Shown here: piece after piece, positions 1-8,632 of the stretch
Layout of the letters: the number at the start of each line of letters is the position of its first letter
Position numbering within the stretch: position 1 is the first letter of the stretch
The notes under the pieces: generated by a model
Seen by the model: the letters and a program-made list of their open reading frames with translations, nothing else
What the model was told of the DNA's origin: nothing
Databases searched by the model: none
Position numbers and translations under genes: made by a program
Source of the DNA: Methylobacterium sp. Leaf465
GTDB lineage: Bacteria; Pseudomonadota; Alphaproteobacteria; Rhizobiales; Beijerinckiaceae
Assembly (NCBI RefSeq): GCF_001424705.1
Contig: NZ_LMRA01000047.1
Coordinates: forward strand, 56,428 to 120,427
Direction of reading: 5' to 3'
Length of the DNA: 64,000 nucleotides

Positions 1-2
1 TG

Positions 3-854
3 GGCTTGGGGGCGGGCTGCCTGATGGCCGTGGCCCGCGAGGCCTTCTCGCGGCGCCTGCGGTTCCGACGTCAGGTCGAGACGGCCCTCGGCGTGCCCTG
101 CCTCGGCTTTCTCCCGAACGTCGCGCGCGCCGAACCGGCCGCCCTCCACCCGCGCGGCCTGCGCGCGGCCATCGGCGGCTTCGGCCTCGAGACCCTGCGC
201 AGCACCAAGGTCCGGATCGACCTGCGCCGGCAGGACCGGCCCGTGGTCATCGGCGTCGTCTCTGCCGCCATCGGCGAAGGCAAGAGCGTGGTCGCCAGCA
301 GCCTCGCCCAGCTCTGTGCCCAGTCCGGCGCGCCCACGATCCTGGTGGATGCCAACATCCGCCACCCCTCATTGTCGGACCTGCTGGCCTCTGGACGCGA
401 GGCCGGCCTCGCCGAGGTCGTGGCACAGACCGCCCCGATCGCGGCCGCCCTCCGCCCGACCCGGGAGCCGGGCCTGTTCTTCCTGCCGTGCTTCGGCAAG
501 GCCGCGCCGGACCAGCCCGGCGCGATGCTGACGGCCGAGACCCTGCGGTTTCTGTTCGAGAGCCTCAAGACGCAGTACCAGTACGTCGTGGTCGAGCTGC
601 CGGCCATCGGTGCCGTCGCCGATGCCGGTGCGGTCGCCGACCTCATCGACGGCTTCCTCATGGTGGTGCAGTGGGACCACACCCAGACCTACACGCTCGA
701 CGACGCCGTCCGCAGCAACCCGGAGATCCGCGACAAGCTGGTGGGCAGCGTGATGAACCGCGCCGACCTCAAGCGCCTCGTCGAACTCGGAGAATCCTCC
801 GTCGTGCCGTCCGCAGCAACCCGGAGATCCGCGACAAGCTGGTGGGCAGCGTGA
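3..854 (+). CDS. Wzc/GumC-like polysaccharide co-polymerase, C-terminal part, frameshifted tail
   Basis: The reading frame enters from the window edge, so only the last part is seen. It opens at the end of a hydrophobic helix followed by a basic stretch (RRLRFRR), as after the second membrane helix of Wzc/ExoP/GumC chain-length proteins. It continues as a cytoplasmic BY-kinase-like domain: Walker A SAAIGEGKS (nt 261-287), Walker A'-like TILVDANIRHP (336-368) and Walker B-like YVVVELPAI (582-608). The family sets exopolysaccharide chain length at the inner membrane. The usual Asp is Asn in A' and Glu in the B motif, and no C-terminal tyrosine cluster is visible, so kinase activity is doubtful. 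A 101-bp tandem duplication shifts the frame after about nt 805. Without it the protein would end HSAAYHG at the TGA at 929-931. Confidence 0.75.
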   Translation, partial: GLGAGCLMAVAREAFSRRLRFRRQVETALGVPCLGFLPNVARAEPAALHPRGLRAAIGGFGLETLRSTKVRIDLRRQDRPVVIGVVSAAIGEGKSVVASSLAQLCAQSGAPTILVDANIRHPSLSDLLASGREAGLAEVVAQTAPIAAALRPTREPGLFFLPCFGKAAPDQPGAMLTAETLRFLFESLKTQYQYVVVELPAIGAVADAGAVADLIDGFLMVVQWDHTQTYTLDDAVRSNPEIRDKLVGSVMNRADLKRLVELGESSVVPSAATRRSATSWWAA

Positions 855-906
855 TGAACCGCGCCGACCTCAAGCGCCTCGTCGAACTCGGAGAATCCTC
901 CGTCGT
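705..906. repeat. 101-bp tandem direct duplication inside the Wzc-like gene
   Basis: Positions 705-805 and 806-906 appear identical; the unit begins gccgtccgcagc and ends tcctccgtcgt. Because 101 is not a multiple of three, the second copy is read out of frame, giving the tail VPSAATRRSATSWWAA and a stop at 852-854. The second copy is open in the original frame and leads to the ancestral stop at 929-931. The apparent identity of the copies suggests a recent event or an assembly artefact. Confidence 0.95.
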
Positions 907-931
907 ACACAGCGCCGCCTACCATGGGTGA

Positions 932-1233
932 GCCGGCCGATCCGCCCTTCGGGCTGTCCGCCGCTCCAAGCTAGCCTCAGCGCAGTCCGAACGGCGTCTC
1001 CGTCCTGATCGATGCCGGCCGCGCGGGCCTCCACGATGCGGACGCTGCAGGTTCGGGCGTTGCCCAGCCCCTCATCGAACGCGGCGATCTCCGATCGTTC
1101 CGACGGCTCTGGGCCACAGCGGTTCCGGATGATCCGGCAGAACCGGCGGGCAGGATCGACATCCTGGCCGTCTCGGTCTCCTGCAGAACGCCCGCGACCA
1201 CCGCAACGGTTTCCCGATCGAGGTTGTCCCGTC
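932..1233. other. Intergenic region upstream of the secreted beta-helix protein
   Basis: About 300 bp between the Wzc-like gene and the next start. The frame of the downstream gene stays open through it back to 1012, but the signal peptide begins only at 1234, so the upstream part is read as leader DNA. A weak GAGG lies about 10 nt before the ATG at 1234. No hairpin or RNA gene was recognised. Confidence 0.5.
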
Positions 1234-3819
1234 ATGACGCATACCCGCCGCAGCCTTCTCGTTGGCTTCTCGCTCTTCGGCCTGATGGCAGATGCCCACG
1301 CGCGCTCCGTCATTCGACCCGAGAACGCGAACGTCACGCCGCCAGCCTCGTCCGTACTGGCCGTTTCGGTCGGCGCGCTGACCGCATCGGGCGTCGTGAT
1401 CCAGCAGCTTCCGGCGGGCACGGCGTTCGTCCCCGGCACGGGGCCGGCGGATTACTTCGCGATCGACGCGCGCGGGACGCTGTCGGTTTCGAAGGCCGGA
1501 GACTCCGCCAACCTGGGGTCCGGGACCTACGATCTGCCGGTGCAGGGCGGCGGAACCTACTATTCCGCGATCCGGGTCACGGTCGAAGCCGACACCTTCG
1601 ACGTCGACACGGACGCCGCGTTCACCGCCGCCGAGGCCGCGACCGCGTCGTCTCTCACGACGGACTGGACGATTGCCCTTCCGCCCGGGGTGTGGCTCGG
1701 GGCGCGCGCGTTCACCCGGAAGTACGACGGCACGCTCGACAACCCGAATTTCGGCATCGGCGCGGCCAACCTCATCGCCAGGACGAGGACGCTCGATCGG
1801 AATGCCAAGGCGACGGCGCGCGGCGGGTCGCTGACAGTGAAATCCCGTGGCGACCGGACCTCTGGGTTCGCCGCCGCCAACAGGGCGACGGGCGCCTTCG
1901 GACCCTTGGTCCTGGAGAGGATCGACCATCGCCTGGTCCCGAACGTCGATGCCTACAATGCCAAGTTCACGAACGTCGCGACCCCGTTCATCTGGACCCC
2001 GACCGTAGATGCCCAGGGCGCCGTCACAGGCGTCGCCTCGGTGCAGCAGGTCGGCGTCGGCTACCTCGCCAGCCCCCATGAGCGTCGGGCCTACGTTTCG
2101 AAGAAGGTCGGCAACACACCGGTCACGATCTCCCAGGGGAGCCCGGCCGTCATCGGCTGGACCCAGCACGGGCTCGCGGCCAACACGGCTGTCACCTTCA
2201 ACAGTGCCGGCCAGATCCCGGACGTGAAAAGCACGCTGCCGGCCGGCATCCGCGCCAGCGTGAACTACTATGTGAAGACGGTTCTCGACGCGAACGCGTT
2301 CACGATCTCCGCAACGGTCGGCGGGGCGGCGATCGCGACGACGTCGGCCGGCTCCGGGACCTTCCTCGCCAGCGCCGGTATCGGCTTCGAGGGCTGGTTC
2401 GACGTAGATGACGATGGACGGCTCACGACCGAGTCACCGCTGACCATCGTGACCGCCGGCAGCGGTCACACGCCCGCCACCGCATTCAGTCACTATCCTC
2501 TCAGCGAGACGACGCAGCGAGCCCTCTGCCAGTCGAACAATCTCGCCTCCCGTGCGACCCAGTTCCAGGTCCTGGCCGATTCCTCCGGCAACGTCGGAGA
2601 CATCGCGTTCAACGGCTGCGGCTTCGGAACGGGTTCCTCCGGGGCATCCGATGTCCGCGTGCTGACGGGGGCGTTCATCCGGAACGCCAACAGGGCGTAT
2701 TTCCACGATTGCGTCGTGAACGGCTACTTCGTGGCCTTCGACATCGGGTTCGCCAACGACTGTGAGATCGCCCGCACCTTCGCGGTGCGCGGCTCGAACG
2801 ACTTTATCGACGAATACCCGGCCGTCGCGTCCTCGAACCTGTCTGCATCCCAGATCGCGAACGGGTCGAGGGTTCGCATCTATGGCAATGGCGTCACCCG
2901 GATGCTCGACATCCACGAGCATTCGAACGAGCATGCCGACTTCCATCAGGTCGCCGCGCCGAACGACATCCCGAAGGTTCGCGACTTCTGCGTTGTCGGA
3001 AACTACCTCTGGGGAGCCGCCTCGATCCGCTCCTTCTCCAACCAGGGCGAGATGAACTCGCTCATGGGTGACCTCGATCAGCGCCAGTACATCGCCGGCA
3101 ACTTCATGTTGTTCAACACTCCGAACGGCGCGCAGCTTGCGAATGCGCGATCCGTCGCGACAGCGCAGTACGCGTTCAACACCCTCATCCGCTTCATGAG
3201 CGAATCCATCGACGATCGCGGCTATGCGAACGGCTTCAACGGAAGCGTCGAGCCCTGGGTGAGGTACCGGGGTGCCTATTCTGCGGCCCTGGCCTACGCA
3301 CTCGGTCAGGTCGTCCTCTACAACGGCGGGTACTATCAGGTGTCCGCATCCGCCGGAGCTCCGGCCGGCAACCGACCGGATACGGCAGGATCCACCGTCT
3401 GGGTCGCTTGGTCAGGCTTCGAGATGGATATCAGCGGCAATATTCTCGGGGCGATCTGGGAGCATGCAACGCTCGGCGGGACGATCCGCGCAGCGGATCC
3501 GACCACGCCGGATGGCTTCATCACGGCGCAGAACGGGTCCGCGGCCTATTCCGGCGTGCCCTTCCGCTACAGGGCACAGAACAACGCCTATGTGAACGCC
3601 TACACGCCGAACGGCGGCAGCGGGACCAGCTATCCGGAGGTGTTCTCCGGCGGGACCGCGTTCTTCGAGACTTTCGACCCACAGACCGGCTTCAACGGCT
3701 ACGGCCACAAGGTCCGACAGAGCGCCCTGGCGGAAATGATCGCCGACATCGACGCGGCCTTCACTCCGAAGCCCGGCACGATCGCCGCTGGGCGCGGCCA
3801 CACCGCGCTCCCCGCCTGA
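1234..3819 (+). CDS. Secreted beta-helix-like protein with chitin-binding-like module
   Basis: An 861-residue predicted exported protein of unknown activity. The start at 1234 is chosen because residues 1-23 form a twin-arginine-style signal (TRRSLLV, then a hydrophobic run ending ADAHA); upstream in-frame starts would bury it. Residues about 35-120 resemble a cadherin/Ig-like domain. The middle (about 430-670) is rich in short Asn/Gly/Ser strands typical of right-handed beta-helix polysaccharide lyases and hydrolases. Residues about 676-727 (YALGQVVLYNGGYYQV, then proline and a Trp pair) look like a small carbohydrate-binding (CBM5/12-like) module. It lies between polysaccharide genes, so a role in modifying, cleaving or binding the exported polysaccharide is plausible. 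No catalytic residues could be assigned. A phage-tail-like adhesin is an alternative reading. Confidence 0.6.
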   Translation: MTHTRRSLLVGFSLFGLMADAHARSVIRPENANVTPPASSVLAVSVGALTASGVVIQQLPAGTAFVPGTGPADYFAIDARGTLSVSKAGDSANLGSGTYDLPVQGGGTYYSAIRVTVEADTFDVDTDAAFTAAEAATASSLTTDWTIALPPGVWLGARAFTRKYDGTLDNPNFGIGAANLIARTRTLDRNAKATARGGSLTVKSRGDRTSGFAAANRATGAFGPLVLERIDHRLVPNVDAYNAKFTNVATPFIWTPTVDAQGAVTGVASVQQVGVGYLASPHERRAYVSKKVGNTPVTISQGSPAVIGWTQHGLAANTAVTFNSAGQIPDVKSTLPAGIRASVNYYVKTVLDANAFTISATVGGAAIATTSAGSGTFLASAGIGFEGWFDVDDDGRLTTESPLTIVTAGSGHTPATAFSHYPLSETTQRALCQSNNLASRATQFQVLADSSGNVGDIAFNGCGFGTGSSGASDVRVLTGAFIRNANRAYFHDCVVNGYFVAFDIGFANDCEIARTFAVRGSNDFIDEYPAVASSNLSASQIANGSRVRIYGNGVTRMLDIHEHSNEHADFHQVAAPNDIPKVRDFCVVGNYLWGAASIRSFSNQGEMNSLMGDLDQRQYIAGNFMLFNTPNGAQLANARSVATAQYAFNTLIRFMSESIDDRGYANGFNGSVEPWVRYRGAYSAALAYALGQVVLYNGGYYQVSASAGAPAGNRPDTAGSTVWVAWSGFEMDISGNILGAIWEHATLGGTIRAADPTTPDGFITAQNGSAAYSGVPFRYRAQNNAYVNAYTPNGGSGTSYPEVFSGGTAFFETFDPQTGFNGYGHKVRQSALAEMIADIDAAFTPKPGTIAAGRGHTALPA

Positions 3820-4604
3820 TCCAGACCCCATGCCTCCTCGGCGAGGACCTCTCCTGGTCACGGGGTCCGGGCCTTATACGATGAGACTGCCGCCTGGTGT
3901 GACGGACCGATGTCGACGCCCTTCAGGATGATCGTCCCGGTGTCGACGCGACCCGCGCCGATGCTGCCGCCGGTGCCGTCGTGATCCAAGATGTTCACCG
4001 CGCGATCGCTGTCGCGCACGAGGGTGTCGTGTGCGGAACGTCCTCTCCACGAGCGCGCGCTGGCCTGAGGATGCGAACCGCGCCGTCTGCGATTGCCCCG
4101 TTCCTGTCTACGCCAGCCGCCGTCACTCCGACGTCCGCGGTCGCTTCCAAGTCAAGGAGCCGTCACTCCGACGGTAGAACCGTAACATGAGATTGAGGTC
4201 TTGAGTGTCCGCGGCGCACGACTGAGATCTCGATCGAGAACAACCAAACTCTTCAGACGGAGGAGGTTTACCGGGGTCCGATGGACGGACAGAACGGAGA
4301 TTTTTCACAAAAACCCGAGTTTTTCGCTGACATATAAGCAGAAAATCTCCCGGTATGCGGCGGTCAGCTTACAGAGACACGACCTCAACGGAGGCAGTCT
4401 TCATCACATCAATCAATGAAGAAAGACGCCCATTTCTGCTCTGACCCAAATAAAACCTTGCAATCTCGCACGCGCTGAAGTTCAACTCGGGTTGTTGCGT
4501 CGAAAGGCCGCAAAAACGATGATATCCAGTATGTTACTTAAATCATCTACAGGTTTTGCTTTTCCTTCCAAATCGCTGGGCACGCACCGAATGAGCACGT
4601 CAAC
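3820..4604. other. 785-bp intergenic stretch, no credible gene
   Basis: Base composition changes here from very GC-rich (to about 4200) to clearly AT-richer (after about 4230). Short open frames exist but have poor codon use and no recognisable product. A 15-bp direct repeat (gccgtcactccgacg) occurs at 4119-4133 and 4159-4173. A weak AT-rich inverted repeat (aaaaac-ccga-gttttt) sits around 4310-4325. It probably holds the promoter of the Wzy-like gene and a recombination boundary. Confidence 0.5.
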
Positions 4605-5981
4605 GTGAAAGCGACCAAGGCGGCACGGGACTTGAAGCCATCCTCGTTCGGCCGAGAACACGCGCTGCGGGGGGATTGGCGGAACACCCTGAGACAGGGA
4701 CGGACAGCACGAAATTGGCAATCGCCCGTGACCTATGCCGCCAACCTCCGGGGGGCAAGGGCTGTCAGGCTGATCTATCCAGGCTGTTTCGTCATTCCCT
4801 CCAGCATGATTCTTCCTTTGGCAAACGCACTGTCGTTTGCACGCGTGCTCTTAATACTTGCAACGACTTTTGCGGTCCGAGAGATTTTCTACAAAATCAG
4901 AGGCAACGGCTATGCCCTGGTGGTCTCTGACATCATCGTCATTGCACTTTGCAGTTGGATGCTTGTGGCGCTGTATTACAACACCGGCGCCAAAGCTCTC
5001 GGCGGTATCGGCGCCGTCTCTGCGATCGAGTTCGTGTTTGCCTACCTGATTGGCAGAACGGTTTTCGGTACAATAGAAACCTATTATTTGTTTGTGTCCG
5101 CGTTGAGGGTTGTCGTATCGGCGCTTTGTCTATGGGCAATGACCGATATTATTTCAGGCGTCAACATTGTCTTCAAGATTGGCCAAGTCCTCACGGGCGG
5201 AACCTCAGCAATCGAGTTCACATCTTACAGGTTCGGGCTGATCCGTGCGCAAGGAGCGATCGAACATCCGATCTTGATGGGTACATTCTTCGCAATGTGC
5301 TTCGTGATTTTTCTACATTCGACTTTGAGCCATATTCAAAAACTCATTTGGTGCTTTGTTTCGTTGTTCGGTATGGGCTTGGCGCTCTCGTCTGCGCCGT
5401 TTCTCTCATGTGCCCTGTCCATCCTGCTTTATCTATACTACCGCGCCTTCGATCAAAAACCCTGGCGGTTCACGCTCTTAATGCTGGTATCGCTCTACAG
5501 CCTGTTTCTGATCTATTTCTTGGCTGACGATCCTGTTCGCGTGATGATCGATCATCTCACGCTGGACCCGCAAACGGGACTTTACCGGCTTCAAATCTGG
5601 CGGTGGGGTCTGGTGAATGTACGCTCTGCCCCCTTCTTCGGTATTGGTCTCGCCGATTGGATCAGAGGTGACGAAATGTCGGCGACGATTGATTCCCTCT
5701 GGTTGGTTCAGACGGTTCGGTATGGCATTCCGAGATCCGTCCTACTTGCTTTAGCATTGCTGTCCACGGGCATCACGGTTGCCGTCGGCCGACTGCGGCC
5801 CCTCGGGGCCGAAATCGAAGACGCGCGACGCGGTTTGGCGATCTGCATCTTTTTGTATGCGTTCGCTGCATTTACTGTCCATATCTGGGGATACAACTGG
5901 ATTTTTCTAGCGTCTTTGTTGGGCATACGAGCGGGCCTGACCGAGTCCCAGTGCCGAATGAGATCTTATACGTCGGCATAG
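4605..5981 (+). CDS. O-antigen/exopolysaccharide polymerase-like membrane protein (Wzy/ExoQ type)
   Basis: Predicted polytopic inner-membrane protein with about ten hydrophobic segments. The pattern RFGLIRAQGAIEHPILMG, followed after a periplasmic loop by GLYRLQIWRWGL and FFGIGLADW, is typical of Wzy/WaaL-type polymerases and ligases, which join undecaprenyl-linked repeat units in the periplasm. The true start is uncertain: the first 67 residues are hydrophilic and the clear membrane protein begins at the ATG at 4806 (MILPLANALSF). Codon use is noticeably AT-richer than in the housekeeping genes downstream, as is common for exchanged surface-polysaccharide genes. It probably works with the Wzc-like protein and the acyltransferase either side of it. 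Polymerase versus ligase cannot be decided from sequence alone. Confidence 0.75.
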   Translation: MKATKAARDLKPSSFGREHALRGDWRNTLRQGRTARNWQSPVTYAANLRGARAVRLIYPGCFVIPSSMILPLANALSFARVLLILATTFAVREIFYKIRGNGYALVVSDIIVIALCSWMLVALYYNTGAKALGGIGAVSAIEFVFAYLIGRTVFGTIETYYLFVSALRVVVSALCLWAMTDIISGVNIVFKIGQVLTGGTSAIEFTSYRFGLIRAQGAIEHPILMGTFFAMCFVIFLHSTLSHIQKLIWCFVSLFGMGLALSSAPFLSCALSILLYLYYRAFDQKPWRFTLLMLVSLYSLFLIYFLADDPVRVMIDHLTLDPQTGLYRLQIWRWGLVNVRSAPFFGIGLADWIRGDEMSATIDSLWLVQTVRYGIPRSVLLALALLSTGITVAVGRLRPLGAEIEDARRGLAICIFLYAFAAFTVHIWGYNWIFLASLLGIRAGLTESQCRMRSYTSA

Positions 5982-6032
5982 GTCAGACATACGATCAAAG
6001 ATCCCCCGCTTCTCGGTTGTGTAAACGCACTC

Positions 6033-7238
6033 ATGTCAACCTCCTACGCCATCATCATCGTGCTCCTGAGCGTCCTGGCTCTCTGCGCTGCGATCTCTGT
6101 CGCGAAACTGTTCGTGCTGATTGGTTTTGAATTGCCCAAGCGACCGCGCGGAGCCAGCAGTCTTGATGGACTTCGAGGATTCCTGGCTCTTGCGGTGGTT
6201 TTCCATCATTTTGTGATTTGGCTCAATAGTTATCACCTGAACATCGGCTGGCGCCCACCGGCCATCCATTTCTTCAATCAGCTTGGCTCAACGGGAGTCG
6301 CGATTTTCTTCATGATTACTGGATATCTCTTCTATCCTGTTATCCTGAAAGGTTTTTTTGAGACCGCTTGGCTACCCCTGTATCTCAAGCGTTTTTTTCG
6401 CATCATTCCACTGGTTGCTTTGTCTCTGATCGTTGTGTGCCTCGTTATTGGATATGAACGAAGCACGACTTTGAGTCGAAATGACCTTGTTCCCCTGTCT
6501 CATTGGTTGGCCGCCTGGTCGCAGCCGCCCCTGATGGGTTACCAGGACAGCGGGCGCGTCAATGCCTATGTTTTCTGGTCGCTGAAGTATGAATGGATCT
6601 TCTACTTTTCGATTTTGCCAGTCTGTGCGTTGATGATGAGTTTCTGGTCTGTCCGGTATCCGACGTGGATCTTGCCGGGAGCACTCCTCCTCGTTTCGCT
6701 TTCCCTCAGCGCATTCAGCTTCTCCGGCATCGCGTTCCGGTTTTTCCCGCTCTTCTTCATCGGCATGATCGCGCACGAATGTTCGATCCGCCCCTCGATT
6801 GCTGACAAACTCGCATCATCCAGGGTTGCCTTTGGATCGTTGCTCCTGCTGTTGACCGGTATGTTTCTGTTCCCCTACGCAGAAGGAACCGCCCTGATCT
6901 TTACAGGGCAGTTCTTTATCATTGTCGCGTGCGGAAATAACTTATTCGGTTCACTCAGTACTTCTTCGTCCCGCCTGTTAGGCGAAATATCCTTTGGAAT
7001 CTATCTTTTCCACGGTATCGTATTTTATGTTTTCATGAAAAATAAGGACTTGAGCTTTAATTACTTAGATCTGGACCCCGTCTTTTCGCTGATCCCCCTT
7101 ATCGTTCTGGTCGTTGTGATTGGCATCTTGGCAAATATGTTCGTGGAAAAGGTGTTTATTCAATGGGGCCGCGCCGTGTCCGATCTGCGGCCCCTTAAGA
7201 TATCGCTCGGTTTCCGCGATAAAAACGGTCAGCTTTGA
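6033..7238 (+). CDS. Acyltransferase-3 family membrane protein (OafA/ExoZ type)
   Basis: 401 residues with about ten hydrophobic helices. The N-terminal LDGLRGFLALAVVFHHF is the family's conserved first motif with the catalytic-site histidine. FMITGYLF and, near the C-terminus, ISFGIYLFHGIVFYVF are also diagnostic. Such enzymes use cytoplasmic acyl-CoA to O-acylate (acetyl or succinyl) sugar residues of exported polysaccharides at the inner membrane. An extra N-terminal hydrophobic helix precedes the core. It lies 51 bp after the Wzy-like gene on the same strand with similar AT-rich codon use, so the two are probably co-transcribed and co-acquired. The polysaccharide substrate cannot be inferred. 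Confidence 0.85.
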   Translation: MSTSYAIIIVLLSVLALCAAISVAKLFVLIGFELPKRPRGASSLDGLRGFLALAVVFHHFVIWLNSYHLNIGWRPPAIHFFNQLGSTGVAIFFMITGYLFYPVILKGFFETAWLPLYLKRFFRIIPLVALSLIVVCLVIGYERSTTLSRNDLVPLSHWLAAWSQPPLMGYQDSGRVNAYVFWSLKYEWIFYFSILPVCALMMSFWSVRYPTWILPGALLLVSLSLSAFSFSGIAFRFFPLFFIGMIAHECSIRPSIADKLASSRVAFGSLLLLLTGMFLFPYAEGTALIFTGQFFIIVACGNNLFGSLSTSSSRLLGEISFGIYLFHGIVFYVFMKNKDLSFNYLDLDPVFSLIPLIVLVVVIGILANMFVEKVFIQWGRAVSDLRPLKISLGFRDKNGQL

Positions 7239-8367
7239 GTCACGCCAAGTCTCGAAATCTCACCCCGGGAGCGCTTTTACTTTGGGCCGAATCGGGTTGG
7301 AGGGGTTCACAGGGCGGCTGTCCGGACCTCGACCCGCTGCAGAGTGAGCACAACCGAGTCCGCTCTCGTCGTCTGCCCCCACTCCATCGTCGGCTCCTCC
7401 GGTCCAATCCGATCTCCTCATCAGCCCGGTCCAGAGCCGGCCGGTCACAACGAAGGGGGAGGGGATCGGCGCCACTTCGGGAGACGCTCTTCGGGCTTTG
7501 GCCCTCGACCTGCAGGGTCGGCTTGCCCTTCGCCTGGTCACGCGAGACGTGCGAGAAGAACGACGACGCCTTGGACGGTGCGCGCACCCATGTGCGGGGT
7601 GACCTGCTTCCACAGCGCCACGGTCGAGTGCTGTCGGCCGCCGCGGTCTGGATCGCGTCGCGGGCCACGCCCTTGCGGCGGCTGGCCTCCGCGGCCCCGG
7701 CCGGATCGAGGCGGGAACAGACCCGGTCGGGGAGGGCAATGCCAAGGCGGTCTTCGGCGCCAGATCGTCCGCCTCGGCACGCTGCCGGCCCGCGGCGACC
7801 GCCTGCGCGTCGGCAGGCTCGGGCGAGCGGCCCACGAGGTCGCCGGTATGGCGCTGCTGCAGAAAGTCAGCAGCCCGGGGCGTTCATCGCAGGAGCCGCC
7901 GAACGGGGAGGGCGCCTGGCCGAGATTCACCCGCCGAGAGGATCGTCCGCTCGATGACGCGGAACGGGCCTGTGAGGATACCCCTGGCAGCCGGGTTGTA
8001 GGTCGTCGCTCGGATCAGCGCCCTGCCCCGGCCGAAACCCTTGCAGTCCAGGCCGGCGAGCTCCAGGGCAGCCGGCCGGACCGAAGCCGTCCTCGGAGCT
8101 GGTGTCGAGGTCGCACTTCGGCAGCGTCCGGACGTCCTCAGCCGGCTGTGCCGGCTTCGTCTCAGCTCTGAGGGCGTCCCAGACCGTCTTGGCCCGCCGA
8201 CGGGTCGGATCGTCCCGGCGATGGCACGGGAATGGGGTAGGGGCGCTCCATCGGCGTTCCGCAGCGCCTCGTTTCGGTGGCGGGCCTGTCGCCGCCATCG
8301 ACGGCGACAGGCCCGCCGCGAACCTCGCTCGCCCGCCCCACACCCCCCGATTCAGGCCGGGAAACAC
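7239..8367. other. 1.1-kb gene-poor region, probably decayed sequence
   Basis: GC-rich again, with open frames in several phases but none with convincing composition, start site or recognisable product. On the minus strand a few segments look protein-like in different frames (TVALWKQVTPHMGARTVQG near 7.57-7.62 kb, and AKTVWDALRAETKPAQPAED near 8.13-8.19 kb). This fits fragments of a frameshifted gene. No terminal inverted repeats of an insertion sequence were seen. No function is assigned. Confidence 0.4.
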
Positions 8368-8395
8368 CGTTCGCATAAGATATATTATGGAACCA
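8368..8395 (+). other. Candidate dif site (XerC/XerD recombination site)
   Basis: A 28-bp site built as an 11-bp XerC-like arm cgttcgcataa, a 6-bp centre gatata and an 11-bp XerD-like arm ttatggaacca. The XerC arm matches 9 of 11 positions of the E. coli dif arm ggtgcgcataa. The XerD arm keeps the invariant ttatg, and the two arms are near-palindromic. It lies in non-coding DNA, and flanking genes converge on it (plus to the left; mostly minus from 9.6 to 19.1 kb on the right), as at a replication terminus. It could instead serve an integrated XerCD-dependent element. Confidence 0.65.
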
Positions 8396-8632
8396 GAACC
8401 CGTCGGACCGGGGCAGGGGCCTCCTGCGACGAAGGGTTCACCCATTCCCGACACCGCGTATTCATGCAATCTCCACACGGGCGATTCACGTCGTTGCCAG
8501 TTCTTGGGCGCGCAGCGACCGCCAGGGGTGCTAAACCGCTGGCGGATGTCACAATTCCTCCTCATAATACATGATACCGGGCACCAGCCGAGCGGATGCC
8601 CGTCCGAATCGATCCTCTCCGAAGCGAATGCG
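8396..8632. other. Leader region between the dif-like site and the SGNH hydrolase
   Basis: Non-coding GC-rich DNA with a few AT-rich patches (cacaattcctcctcataatacatgat lies around 8549-8575 and could hold promoter elements). No other signal was recognised. The frame of the next gene is open further upstream, but its signal peptide starts only at 8633. Confidence 0.4.

Noticed and set aside
1012..1233. Extending the beta-helix protein upstream to 1012
   Set aside because: The added residues are unlike protein at an N-terminus and would bury a clear signal peptide starting at 1234.
3981..4190. A 69-codon plus-strand frame in the gap before the Wzy-like gene
   Set aside because: Poor composition, no ribosome-binding site and a terminal 15-bp direct repeat; treated as non-coding.
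4281..4337. An 18-codon frame after an AGGAGG sequence
   Set aside because: The Shine-Dalgarno lies 14 nt from the ATG, the peptide has no recognisable features, and nothing suggests a leader-peptide function.
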